The position numbers and the translations under genes are program-made. DNA of 64,000 bases from Echiichthys vipera (Eukaryota > Chordata > Actinopteri > Perciformes > Trachinidae). Below the pieces are notes generated by a model, which saw only the letters and a list, made by a program, of their open reading frames with translations, did not search any database and was not told the origin of the DNA. The stretch spans positions 13,722,241-13,786,240 of the forward strand of contig OY829662.1 of NCBI GenBank assembly GCA_963691815.1. Reading direction: 5' to 3'. This document shows positions 23,901 through 36,996 of the stretch, piece after piece; position 1 is the first letter of the stretch, and each line of letters opens with the position of its first letter.

Positions 23901-26900
23901 CCGTTGAGGTTTTTACTGGAAAATGTGTGAAATCGTGAAAACCGAACTGGACAAAATTGCGATTACAAATCAGAAAACCACAAGATTCCACAGACAAGAG
24001 TAAACCAAGGAAATGGGATTCAAATAGGTAATAGAAAAGCTGGCAAATTAGTTATATTGTCCCTTATGAAACAAAGTATCATAAGAAAAGTAGGGATTAT
24101 TGGATTATGGGATGCAAACCTCTTTGCATCCCATAATCCACCTCAAACTTTGTATGATGATAAAGAAATGCACACGGATTACAAAGGTGTAGTTGATCAG
24201 TAAGATCCTGTGTACATTTAGGCATAAAACGAGATCATAATGTTGATATCTGATAGATGTCACGTGGACTGTGTTCCACTGGTAATACACAGTTTGACGT
24301 GTTTTGGATGCAGAACGAGAAAGACTCTGCCAGCGAGCTGCTTCAAAGAGGCGTGTGTGGGAATCAAAACAGAGGCAGATAGAATCCACATAGCTCTGCA
24401 AGCCAAATGAGATCCTTCTGGTTGCAAGGGAGGCTTTGTTTTTCTCTTGAGTTCTTGGTTTTTATCTTGATGAAATGGCATGAAATTAACAGGCGTGGTA
24501 TCACGTTTACTGCTCAACTGGAAAATAATGTTTTCCATTGAGTTTTGGAACTATCTCAGACATTTATGACATACTGTCACTCTTATTGTTGTACTTTAAA
24601 TGTGTAGACATGCTGGCCTCCAACTCATCAAGCTTTCATGGCTGCGGACAGAATCCATCCCTGAATAGAAGGGGGTTTATTTTGTCATTCCCTAAGACTG
24701 ATTTTTAATCAGACATATGCATAATGAATTACAGATGAACAAATGCTTGGTCAGATTGTAGTCTACAAGAGGCTTCTTGGGGTGATGTCAAATGCAGAGT
24801 CTAGCCTGAGTTACTTCTAGACTTGCTGCCCTACTTCAACAGGAGCTCTCGGCATTTCACACTCTCTTCCTAAAACTGATCTGCAAAATCGAGCGCAGTT
24901 GACTCCTGCTGTGGGCTTCTACAAAGGAAAATATTAGAACGTAAATGATATTGCTGTTCAGGATACAGCAATGGAGAGCAATTAAAATAGTGCTTTATAT
25001 TTGTTATTGCAATGATTGGCCACCTACAGAGAGCTTTTTCTCACAACCAACATAAGAATATTTGTGTATTCGTATTTGACTCATGTCAGTAATTAATCGC
25101 TCAGGTCTGCACACCCTCTCGCTCGTAAAATTATAGGATGAATTGATCCAAAGGTGTCATTACCTCTGACTGCACCTGTAAGAAGAAAGCAGTGGTTTCA
25201 GAATCAGCTTGTGCGATGAGTCATGATGCATGGAGCAACACAACTCCAGCCACAGCTTATGCCAGAGTGCCTGCAATGCATGTAATAACCTGAATGGTAA
25301 CAGAACCGTTAAATGTCATAGTGTTTACTTCTTTCAAGTAGGTGTGGACACTAACCTCCTATTTCTCAATATTTTCTCATTAATTCATTTTGTTTGCAAG
25401 TCAAAGACTGTATACCGTATGTTAAGAAATATAAGGCATTTGTGTGGGGAATTATGAAACATTATCTGGCCCTTATTGGGATCATTAATCGTTTAGGGAT
25501 CATTTTTGTGATGTGCCAGCTATACTAGGTTTCCCTTCATGCCCTTTATTTTATTCTTTTTTTTGCACTTTGAACTGTAGTTACTGCAGATGATCAGCAG
25601 ATGTCAGTCTTGGCATCTCTTCTCATAATAGTTCTAATTTGGCCTATTTAAACACAGACTGACTATTGCAACTTCAGGACATGTCACTGCATTATCATGG
25701 CTCTATGATAATAAAACAGCCTTATGGTTTCACAAATGATCCCGTTTTGCAGTTACAGTTGTAGTCATGATTGCGGAGGGTTGAGCACTGCATTGCCCCA
25801 GGCACACACAGCTGGAATCCGTCAAAAGTCCTAACCCTAACCCTTCAGGCAAGATTCTCATTACAGGGTCATGGAGCCTGGCTCATACTAAGGACTGTAA
25901 GAGTTGGGATATCTTGGTCTCTGGCCCTGCTGAATCCATCTTGTCATTTAGTCCCCAACTTTATTGCTGGAATATCCGGATAAGTGCTGAATCCAGTATA
26001 TTTCAGAATTTAAAGTCAGGATTTCCTACCTGAGCTTCAGATACCATACGGGTGAGCGTCATTGACCTGCACGGAGAAAACACAGTGCACACTCTTATGC
26101 TGATTTACTATTTAAAAGTCAGTAGATCTGATTAGATCAGGTCAGCCATCTAATGGTCAGAAGACGGGATGCGTCTTCCAAAATTTAGAGCCTAGATTGC
26201 ACCTTAGAATGGGCTCTGTCACTTGTAACAACACTGTAATCCAAAGGCTTAACATAGCACGCCAAAACGGAACAGCAGTTATTTCATACTACGACCGAGG
26301 CTTGTGATGTTTGTGAGCTCTTTTCAGCTTTTGCAGAGTTAGCTGCTGGAAGATGTCAAAAGAAGCTCAGTTTTGAAATCTACCATTCCGTCGTTGCAGT
26401 CAGTGTAGATTCATATCCTTACGGAACAATAGCACAGATAAGGGAATAATCATAGTATCACCTGCCAGTAATATCCAATCCAGCCTAGTCCTATACGGTA
26501 TGTTGGAACTGTGTCAGAAAGGTTTTGATGCATATTGTTGTAACCTTTGAGGTGGTGTTGTATTGTATTACCTTGAATTGTCCCTGATATTTTTTTAAAC
26601 GGAAGGACTCTCAAAATTAAGAACTAAAATCTAAAAAACAGAGATGAATAAATGAGAACACTTTGTCCTTTTGAGGAATTTATCCATCTCATTGAAACTA
26701 ATCATCTCATCTGTATTTTTTAACATGTTAGAACAAAACCCTCTTTACACTAGGTGATCTAGTATGACGCTGCTTAATAACACTTGAGGATCAGTTCTAC
26801 ATGTCTTTTCAGGAAGTTGCAGGCAACATGTTGATATCAGCTGATGATCTTTTGATTTAAAGGTCAAACAGCTCTCTGGTTTCCCCTTGTTCTGGGTCCT

Positions 26901-28240
26901 TCAGCACAGATTTACAGCAGTGCTCTGGGGAATGGATGAACTCTTAACAATGAATTGAAACTTTGTGTGGATGGGGTTCACTTCACACATACTGCATTGT
27001 CAGTTGTTGAGTTTTGGGAGGCACAACTGAAGCATTCATGAGCCACAGCTTGAAGTCAAGCCCTTCAAATGAAGTGGCCATGCAGACTAGGGCCTTTCAA
27101 GGGTGGGATTGTGCTTTTATGCTTTAGGTGTCTTGATGATTGTTCTCTCTGGTCTTCAGAAAAGGGGGGGAATCCCAGTATTTGGTCTTGATTCCTGCAT
27201 TGGTGGCTACTCAACACTATTCAAATGCAGCCAGACAGTCCAGCCACATTTTTCTCTCCAAATGCATCGGGTAGGATTTAGGTGGTGAAAAGAAAAACAG
27301 AGAGGAGGTGTTATCTCCTGGCCTCTTTAATTGGCTGTGAGCGCAGCATTCCTGTTGGTTCTTCATCAACAGGCATGGACAAGCTCGGCCCTTTCCTATC
27401 TGACAGCAGCACAGTCAAACAGAGCAGGTGTTATAAGAGCGGGCTGATTCATTCACTTTTAGCAAGAGCATGGAACGCTGGTATAGCTCTGATATCTGCC
27501 TTTGCAGTTTCCCCTATGTAATATGCAGCCAAGAAATGTCTCCCTATAGCAACCATCAGATGCACCTTTGATCAGAGACGGCATACATTTGAATATACTG
27601 TGTTATGATGGGCCAGGATGAAACATGAAAGTAATACAAAAGAAGATAAGACCTTATTTCTAAGCAGATGCTGGTAATTTGAATCTGAGATTAAAATATG
27701 TTGCTCAGTCTCACGGTAGTTTGGTAGAACCAGTTTCTCCATTAATGACACATCAGCATGTACCTGGTTGTAGTCTTGTTGATTCAACACTTTTAGTTGT
27801 GTATATTGACAGTGTGGCCGACTGACACGCAACTCTAAACTCAACCGCTGAAACATTCTTTATGTAATTTCAAGTGTAAATAAACAGCAAACAATACAAA
27901 ATGCCATAAAGCATTTAATACAAGGTATTTTGCAGTATAAGAGTTTCTGTATTGATATCATACGGATTGTATTTGAATATTCAACAGGCGTTTGAAAGTG
28001 TCTGTATAGGCTACAATGTCTTTGCCACAGGCAGGTGTTGTTGCCTTTTTTCTGAAAAATGGTTCACTTTTCACACAGGTACAAGTCTCACACGCTGCAA
28101 ACCCACGTCTGCTTTCAGCGGATGTGGTGAATCAAACGCAGCAACCAGAGCAAGACCAGTAGCAGTGAAGCTGTGTGTGTCAATCACGTTTGACTCTCCC
28201 TGCCCCCACTCAACACTGTCCCAACAACAGTTTAGTGTGC

Positions 28241-28291
<51 letters not shown>

Positions 28292-31200
28292 CAGTGCCCA
28301 AGGCAACAGGGTGGAACGCAAGCGGCAGACGCGTCATTTGGCACATTTGTTGCTGCACCTTCAGTCCGAGCACCGTCATTTCAACCAGCAGAGATAGGGG
28401 ACCGGATAGGGAGCAGCCTTCCCTTAAAAAATAAGAGTTGTAAATGATAAGGGTAATATATCAGCTAATATTAAAATAACCATTTTTTGTGTTTAGTAGT
28501 TTATTTTCCTAATAATATATCTTCCCAATTTCGCTGTGTTTTATACAGTGACAATAAAGGTTTTCCGTTCTACTCTATACTATTCTATACTATTCTATTC
28601 TGCTCTGTTCTATTTATCTCTGTTATTTCCATTTTGCTGAGCAGCATAATGTAAGCATTTTGCTATTATGTTAGTCATAATATAGGCTAATGCAATGAGG
28701 AATTCTGGGCTGTTTGAGTATTTTCTTTTAATCCTAATAATATAAGAGAGTAAAGTTGTTGAACTCATACCACTCACAGAAATGCAACCCCATGACAAGG
28801 TCCGTTATTTCTACAGTATATATCACTGTGTAATTGCCATCCTTCTTTTCTTTGTGGCAGAAAAAAAATACATCTAGTACTTTCTGTGTAGGCTACAAAT
28901 TAAGTTGCCCGTGTTTGCTTCCTACATTGTCTTTAAAGCATATGATCTAACTTTTAGGCCCAGTCAAAAATGTGCAAAAAAAAAGAAGTTAAAAGTTAGT
29001 TAAAATTTGATTAAAGCACCCATCTGTTCAAGTCCTCACTGCAGGCAGGAGATACCATCTGTCCGGTAAAGCACGAATCTATTGATTTGTACATGAGGGT
29101 TTTTATTGTGAAAGCCATGACCGGAAGCTGATTGATTTTATTCAGCGTGTTTGACAGAGGCTCGCGCTCAGGGAAAGATTGGTTGGTTAAAGTCTTCGTC
29201 TCTTCAAACCACTCCCTTGAGCTGTCGACAGAGCCACCCTTCACTCGCCGAAGAAACCACTCCGAAGTGGGATTGTTCACTCGGCAGAAAAACCTTTATT
29301 TTAAAAAAAAAGGTCAAAATATTTATTGGTAATATCTGGTCAAAGTTTTGACGCTCGGAAAAAAACTCCGAAAACTTTTGGAACTCGGACCTGCCAGGCA
29401 GACAGCATGGTGTTAAAGTCGGAAGACGGCGTAGGTGAGTCAAACAGTGAAGGAAATGCCTTCTTCTTTGTCTAAATATTGTTTTTAAGTATCCACGGCA
29501 GACTTTGTTTAAGTTGAAAACACATTTATGAGCAGTATAATGTGCGTTTATGGGCGAAGGTTTCAAGGTAAATCCAAGAACCAAGTGTGTGCAGTGAGTG
29601 CTCACTGGATCACTATTTGGCCTTGTTTACAGTGTTTATTGTCATTTGTACCATCACTGTTCTATTTACTGAGTCAACTTTGTTCATATCAAGCCCTGTG
29701 GATTTGGGTACCATCCCTAAAAACATCAATGAAAAAAGTAAAATATAGTAATATAATATTATACCAATATTATATGCCATTTATAGTGTCAGTTTGCAAC
29801 TCGAGATCCAAAGAATATACAAAAAATACCTCAGTTTTGACTTAAAAACATAAAAAAAAAAAACCCTATGTTTTAATTTTGTCAGTTGTTAGGCTAATAC
29901 CAAATAGCCACAGTATTGTATTTGTCAGTCGACTTGAGGATTTAAATGTTAGCACTGTGGGTATTATATAGTCGGTGAACACATTTAATCTCTTGGCCCT
30001 TGATGCAGACCAAATCTACCAGCTTTTGCCTTAAGAGAGCATCCCCAGTGTCATTTTTCATTGACTGCTGAGCGGCAACAGGTGTGAGCAGACAGTTACT
30101 CCTCCAATGTCAGCATGACAGCAAACCACTTATGTTACATTTAAGCTTTCTGTATTATTCCTGCCTTTTGAGAAGGTTATCTTAATTAAAGCCACTGCAG
30201 TAGCACCATAGAAGCCCGTTCCAACAGCTGTAGTTTTGTGTTAAACTACACAAAAGGATGGTTGTAATTTCTTTACATGTGGTTATAATGTTTATTACCA
30301 CAGTGTATTACTATAGAGAAACACAGTACATGAGTGTGCAGCCTTTCAAGTCAGACATAAATCCTCTGTTGCTGAGCATGACGCTTTCATCTCTTTGGCT
30401 TGGTTAGCCTGGCAGCATTAATTAGCACCCTCGACTTGCGTCACTATTAATCGCGTTAGAGAACAGTGAACATCTGACTGACTGATCCTGTTATATGCTG
30501 CTGCTCTTTTGTTCTGCTGATGGAGAGGGAGAACTTCCACACTGTTTGCCCCAGTGGCCCCGCCGCTGAGCCTGGCTGGCACACAGCTGCATTGTGTTTA
30601 CAGGGATGAGAGAGAGGAACAGTCGATTCTCTTCAAGTCCATTTGTCTCTGCTACTTAGGGCGGACTCACACTGTCCTCCCGGACCGAGACCCGGACTTT
30701 AGGGTACTTGTCCCCCCTCCCTCTCCCCCCCGCGCCCCAGCCCCGTTTGTACTCACACTGCCTGGGCCTCGGCCAATGCTTCTTGCTGTCCATATGTCAT
30801 CACGCCGTAACACGTCACACGCATTGATCGCGTGTGTGTGGCTTTGTTTACAAATCTTTCCACAGACCTCTGAGTTTTTGTGCTCTTGTCGACTGTTTTT
30901 GAATATTTTCATCCGACCAAATCTGCAGTAAACACTCCACCTCCGCACCACACCAACGTGAACCTTTCACCACCATTGTTGTTGTTGTTAAATGTCCGCG
31001 CATGGTCCGTCCTTCTATTTACATGTCCGAACAGGCGGACATAACGCTACCGCCGTAGGGCTCGTGCGCGTGCGCGTGCACGTGCGCATGCTCGTGCTCG
31101 TACATGTGCAAACGGCTCCGCTAAAGCCCACCTCTTTCAAGCGGGCCGTGGCGGCCCAGCTGGCCCCAGTTGAGCGCGGAGCGGGTGCGCTCACACTACT

Positions 31201-34200
31201 TAAAGGTACTAGACTTTAGCTGAAAAACCGGTTTTGGCCGCGGCCAAAAGGATAGTGTGATCACGCTCTTAGAGGTGGGTGGTCTGAGAAGTTGAAGTAG
31301 TTGTCACTAATGCTTCACTAATGAGTGGCAATGAGAGCTCTAATGGGCCCTCCAGAACAATGTGCCCTGCCTGGCACTAATGCCCTGATGGTTTGATAAT
31401 CGTCGTCCTCTCCCCATAACCATATTTCAGCCACTTTCTGCATTGCTTGCAGTCCTTCTTCCGTTTCAGGCTAGTGTTCATTCTGCACAGTTGCTGCTAT
31501 AATGCAATTGGACCAATGTGTATTTACTTCACAGTGCAGAAAGGTGTTGTTGTGAGACTGGTTGCTCAGCAACACACATTAGGCTGCATTGCTGAAATGT
31601 TTAAGTGAGGTATGGGGGTGTAAATCAAAAGTTTTATCACATTACAATATTATATTGATTCTGTGGACAACTATATTGTATTTCTGATATGCTTAGTCTG
31701 CCTTGGTATGAGTTCAATTTAATTTAAGTGAAATCACAAAACTTAAGCCAAAAACAATTAATGGATGAATTGACAATAATTTTCATCATTTTTGATCACT
31801 AAAGTTAATCGTTTCAGGCAAGGACAAATTCCAAATTGTTGGTTCAAGCCTCTCAAATATTTAGTTAGATTTAGAGATTTATCTGAAAATAAGGTTGTGT
31901 ATTGGCAAGAATCTGACATTACGTACGTATCCTGATAGAGGGGTTAGGGATAAGTATATTGTGACATATTTTGTATGTATTGTAAGGAAGATTATACCTT
32001 TTATAGCAGGATTTTTTAACTTTAGGAAAGCTGTCATACTGACACCACACAACCATATAAATAGTCAGTATGACATGGCGTGTACCACTGTATTTATAAG
32101 GTTTCTAGTTTCATATGATACACATATCTTATTAGTCATTACATTTTGCTGTCAGCACAGTTATGACTGATTTGCATTTGAGCTGTATTTACTCTCTTAA
32201 GCCTGTCATCACGCAGGCCTGTGGGAACCATACCCTCTGTGTTCCACAAAAAGGTCAGCCAAACTTAAACTTGTGTGAGTGGATACTGTAGATAAGAGTG
32301 TGGCAGGAGTTTGCCATCCACTTGGTACCAAGACTTCACTCATTTTGGTGATGATTTACTTCTCTTTTTTTTTCTTTAGTCAGAAACATGTTAAGTCACA
32401 CCCACGGCTTTTCTTTCTCCAGGAAGCAGCAGCAGGTAAAGACATGCCTGGAGTTGTTATTTTTTTTATACAGGACAATACTGTGATCATTCCTGTTTAT
32501 AGGGCCCAGAAATTCAAAATGGCACCTGTCAGGAACTCCATGAAGAAAGCATTTTGAAGGAGTGTACTGATTCGCCTACCAAACACAGCTCTGGTTCAGG
32601 TCAGGGTTTGGTTACGGTCTGGTTGTGCTTTCATAGTATGCTCCGTATTATTTGTCTGTAGCCTAATTTGTTTTGGCTGCAGTAATGTGATGTAAGACTG
32701 AAAGTGTCTGAAACATGCTTTGCAGCTGGAAAAGCAGGTTTTTAGAGTTGCTCATCAAATCTCTTCTTGATTTTAATGATTTGGGACTGTACTATTTGTA
32801 TGGTGTGTGTTGTGTCTTTTTGAAAATGCAAATAATGCATTAAGAAAGATCTGGCACCATAAAAACTTTGTCAAACAGGTAAACAATGCACGCTGAGCAC
32901 TGCTCAGATCACAGTTGAACATACATGCCATCATGTTGTGTGACAGAGCTGAAGGATTAAAGTTATGAAGTCGGAAGATTGGATATTTTACTGCATTTCC
33001 CACAGGATGGGTGTAGCCATAGCTTTCACTCCTCCCCTGAACTATGAGAATGGCTTACAAACAGGAAGCAAAGAGTTTGACTATATACTTGACAGGAAGT
33101 GACAACCCACGGTTTGTGTGTGGGCTAAAGTGTCTACACTGCTTTGCTACAGAAAAAGCAACACAGTGATAGAAATAAAGAGAAAAGAGATTGGTGGCTC
33201 TTCCAGCTTTTCCCATCATGTGTTTTTTGGATGTGTGTGTGCATGTGTGAGTTTTACTGGTAAGAGAGGATGTTGACATTAGGACAGAACAGATAAGGAT
33301 CAAGGCCAGCAGCATCCGAGGACAAAGGCGTGCATTGTGGGTAGAAATAGCACTTCCGCTTTTGAGGAAAAACATTGAGAAGGCTCCACATTGGCCTATC
33401 AAAACAATTAATGTTGATAAATGCCAATAAAACAGAATGGAGATTATTTAAGAAAGCTCATCATGTGTGTTCATAGTGATGGATTATATGTCTATGTCTG
33501 CGTGCAGCTGCAGGATGTTTATGCTGTAGAGTCCTCTGTATGTATGCTTTACACTGAAGCTGTGTGTATGTGTAAGTTCTTCAGCTTCCACGCAATCCAA
33601 TCCTCTGGTACCAGCATTCCTTCACAGCAACCTGAACTCAGCTAGCGGGACTGACTGTGAACTGTTTCTGAGATGTTATTGTTCACTCAACGGAGCAACA
33701 GTCACTTGAATTTTGTCATTCGATTGTGTGGCATACACCTGACCCCGACTATGTAATGATGCAAAGTTGTTTTTGTGGGACAGACCATGCTCCAGAATAT
33801 GGAATGGTTTTAATAATCGCTCAGTGCTGAGGGTCGGGAGCCCACAAAGAGTAAATCTATAGGCTCACAAGACTGTTAAAGAGATGTGAAAGAAATGATA
33901 TCTGTTAAGTGTGCTTTATTTTTCTATTTTTGATTTGTTTCTTATTAAATACTGGTTATGTCTTAAAACCTCTGAAAAACATATTTTCAGTTATTCTGGT
34001 TTATTAGACCTCTGCTTTGGTTAAAGGTGGGCTGAGCTTTGATGGTAATTTATCAGGTCCCAAATCTTCATCTACCAATAAAAATGAGAAAGGGGTCATT
34101 TCTGCCTTAACAGTTGCAAAAAAGCTAACAGGAGACTCGGGAAGCTGTCAGTCAATCACAGTATACACCTACACAGTCCTGAGAAGAGGTCTTATCAGAC

Positions 34201-36916
34201 TCTGTTGGTGTACAGAGGCTTAAAGGCCTCTAAAAAATATTTAAATTAGACAGCACACAAAGGAAAAATCCCTGTTTGGAAACACTGCTCACAACTCATG
34301 TTTATACTGAGGCTTTAGCCTGAATTGAGGGGTAATGAGATAACATTGCAGTATTTTAAAAAGCGGGCTCCATACATGCCTATTTACATTGTCTTTCTGA
34401 CATATCTACTTTTGCTTTACTTTACTTCCTTAATTTCACAGAAAGACTTGACTTAAAGTGTCTGATCTTCATCTGCCAGGGTTTTTAATACTTTTTAAAA
34501 GAGTAATAACGATACTATTAGTGACAGCATGGCCAAATTAATACGTTTTTCCTGTCACATTACATTATGGTCTTTTTAGAAGCCCATTGCACTATATACT
34601 GTAAATCATCATGTGTCAACTCCATATCAGAACTGGCTACAACCTTGCTAACACATAGATCCCATGCTAACACTATTCAGAGGAAGCTCTGTCACTGTGG
34701 GACTGCAGGGTGTAGACGGCACAGCAGAGGGCTCCAGGTTGACTCATAAATACATGGAGACATGAGGCAAGTGCTCACATCTGCTCTGGGATGCAGACAT
34801 ACCCGGGGCAAGTGTACACTCATGCTGTACAAATGCGCCGCTCGGGACACGACGAGGAGGAATGCTGGGAATCATGCTCAATCTTTAGCCATGCTTCATT
34901 GTTAAACTAGAGTGTGGAGGTAATATCGATAGCATGACTGATCAGGAGAGCGAAGACCTGGCTCAAAGAGCTGACTCACATGACAAGCTCATAACTTCCT
35001 CACTGTGGTGACCGGATGTGGTCAAAGAAGAATAAATACTGTATTATACTATTACTATTAGAATACCATTTTATAATAATAGCTAGCTACATGTGACTTT
35101 TGAATTAATTCTTTTTTGAAAATATGACCGTTTTTTCACTATTTCACTCTTGCTCTGGCTCATTTGATGTATTATCTTACCCTCTAATACACTGTTTGTG
35201 TATGTTTTTTTAAGTGAATGTAAATTATATCATTAGGGCTGCGTGTCAAACATCAATATTTTTGTACAAAGGTAATTGTTTTCAACATATGTATGTGTTC
35301 AACACATTATATCTGTATTGAAAGAAAGGGGTGTGTGGGTGCGTGCGTGCGTGCGTGCGTGCGTGTGCAGAGAAGGGAATGACCACTGGGTGGAGCCTCC
35401 TTGTTAATAGTAGTGACAAAAGAGAGGAAGGGAGGGAGAGAGGTAGTGAGTAAGGCTTCTATCCTAAATGGACTGTGTCAGTGTGCTGGGAGCATGCTGG
35501 GAGCTGATATCTGTGCTGTACAGTTGAGGACACCCAGCAGTATATCTCTCCCTGACTGGAGGAGGAGCAGGCTCCTTCTCCCTGCCACTTGTCATGTGGA
35601 CGTCCGGCTCACCCGCGTTAAGCTACAGGAACTGACAGAAAAAGGGGACTGCTGGGTCTTCCTTTTATATTTAGAAAGAGGGATACTGTGGAGTGGAGAA
35701 ACAAGAGGAGCTCTCTGGAAAGACAAAATTGACACTTTGGAGGATTTTTTCTCGCAGGTTAGCACCTTAATTTGCTAATGCTTATGTGTTTATTTGTTAA
35801 ACAGATCTTGTTTTGTTTTCCACAGGGCTGGGTTTGTGGAGCTCTCTAATACTTTTACTGTAGAGGGGTCAGTTTTCATCTAATCTGTGTCCACACCCAG
35901 CCACACTTGGAGAGTATTGAAGATTAAATCAGTGAAGCTGGGTATAACGCATGCTATCCAGATTTAAAAAAACGCTAGGATGAGAATAATTTAAAGTGCT
36001 AGTGGTTTGACTTTTTGGCTGCTGGGCTGTCCTGTCATTCTCCAGGCGGGTTTGTTGTGTTGGGGTTCAAGCCAGTGAATGGAGCTCCACTGACTGACAC
36101 TTGTGATGATTGAGTACTGGTGCAGCCGACCAAGGACTGGGCGGTGTGGTGCTGTCAGTGGGGGTTAGGTGTGTCTGTGTGAATTGGCGGGGATGGTGCA
36201 AATGTATTTGTTTACCTCATATGTCAGAGCAATAAAAGTGCAACCAGAAGCAAAGCCATGGCTGCAGAAGTCAGACTCCGATTTTCACCTCATTATGGAA
36301 CTAAATGTCGAGCCTGGACACAAGCTAAGGATGCTTAGGCCATCAGTCCCCCTGCCTGGGCCTTTGAGGAATGTCCTGAGAGGCCACTTGCAGACACAAA
36401 GGGAAAGCTGTGATCGTCCCACTGCTCTTCCCACTTTCTCTATGTTCTCCTGCCACTCGCCGTCCCACGCCTCCCCGTCCAAACACAGGGCTCCTTTTCC
36501 TGTTATCTCTCCTCTCTGTCCCCCCTCACCTCCTCCTACCCTCAGGCCAGGTCGGGTTGGAGGCTTTGTGGATTTTTGATCCATAACTGGTGGTCCATTT
36601 CGCAATAGATCTGGAGGTCAGAGTTGAACAGGTTCTTTCGGGCCGGTGCCCTTATTAAAGACTAGCATTCCTTCGCAGCCCATGCACTGTTTTGTTACAA
36701 GCTGTCTGGTTCAGAAGATAAAGGGGTATGTGTGTGTGGTTTCAAATATATATGAGGGAGAGTCCCTTTGGGGTTTACTGTAGTAATGAGATTCAGTCTC
36801 AGACCAGAGATCGGTGGATGGGACAGCCACATATTAAATCACCCTTTGTTGTTCAAGCAGCAAATAGCAGGTAAGATCAAAAAGCTTAGTCATTTTAATT
36901 GACCTTAGTGTACTCC

Positions 36917-36996
<80 letters not shown>

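Larger units (their letters stand above)
21075..29406 (+). other. cyth1 upstream intron (first exon b to c)
   Basis: 8.3 kb without a recognised gene. It contains the second MITE-like copy (22595-22675), short AT tracts (22460-22496), a GT/GA compound microsatellite (28244-28291) and a LINE-like tail (28515-28615). The last 250 bp before 29407 contain no ATG and an inverted CCAAT (ATTGG) near 29180, which may belong to promoter 3. Confidence 0.6.

Noticed and set aside
29204..29605. 133-codon minus-strand frame over cyth1 first exon c
   Set aside because: No domain or splice signals. The plus strand here carries the supported ATG, consensus donor and clean leader.
35491..35778. Frame from ATG at 35491 as a coding first exon of cyth1
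   Set aside because: At the donor after 35757 it is in phase 0, while the common exon needs phase 1, so the join would shift the Sec7 frame.
36169..36605. Overlapping frames of 136 and 106 codons on both strands
   Set aside because: They lie in a C-rich intronic stretch that lowers the chance of stops. No domain, splice link or family resemblance is visible.
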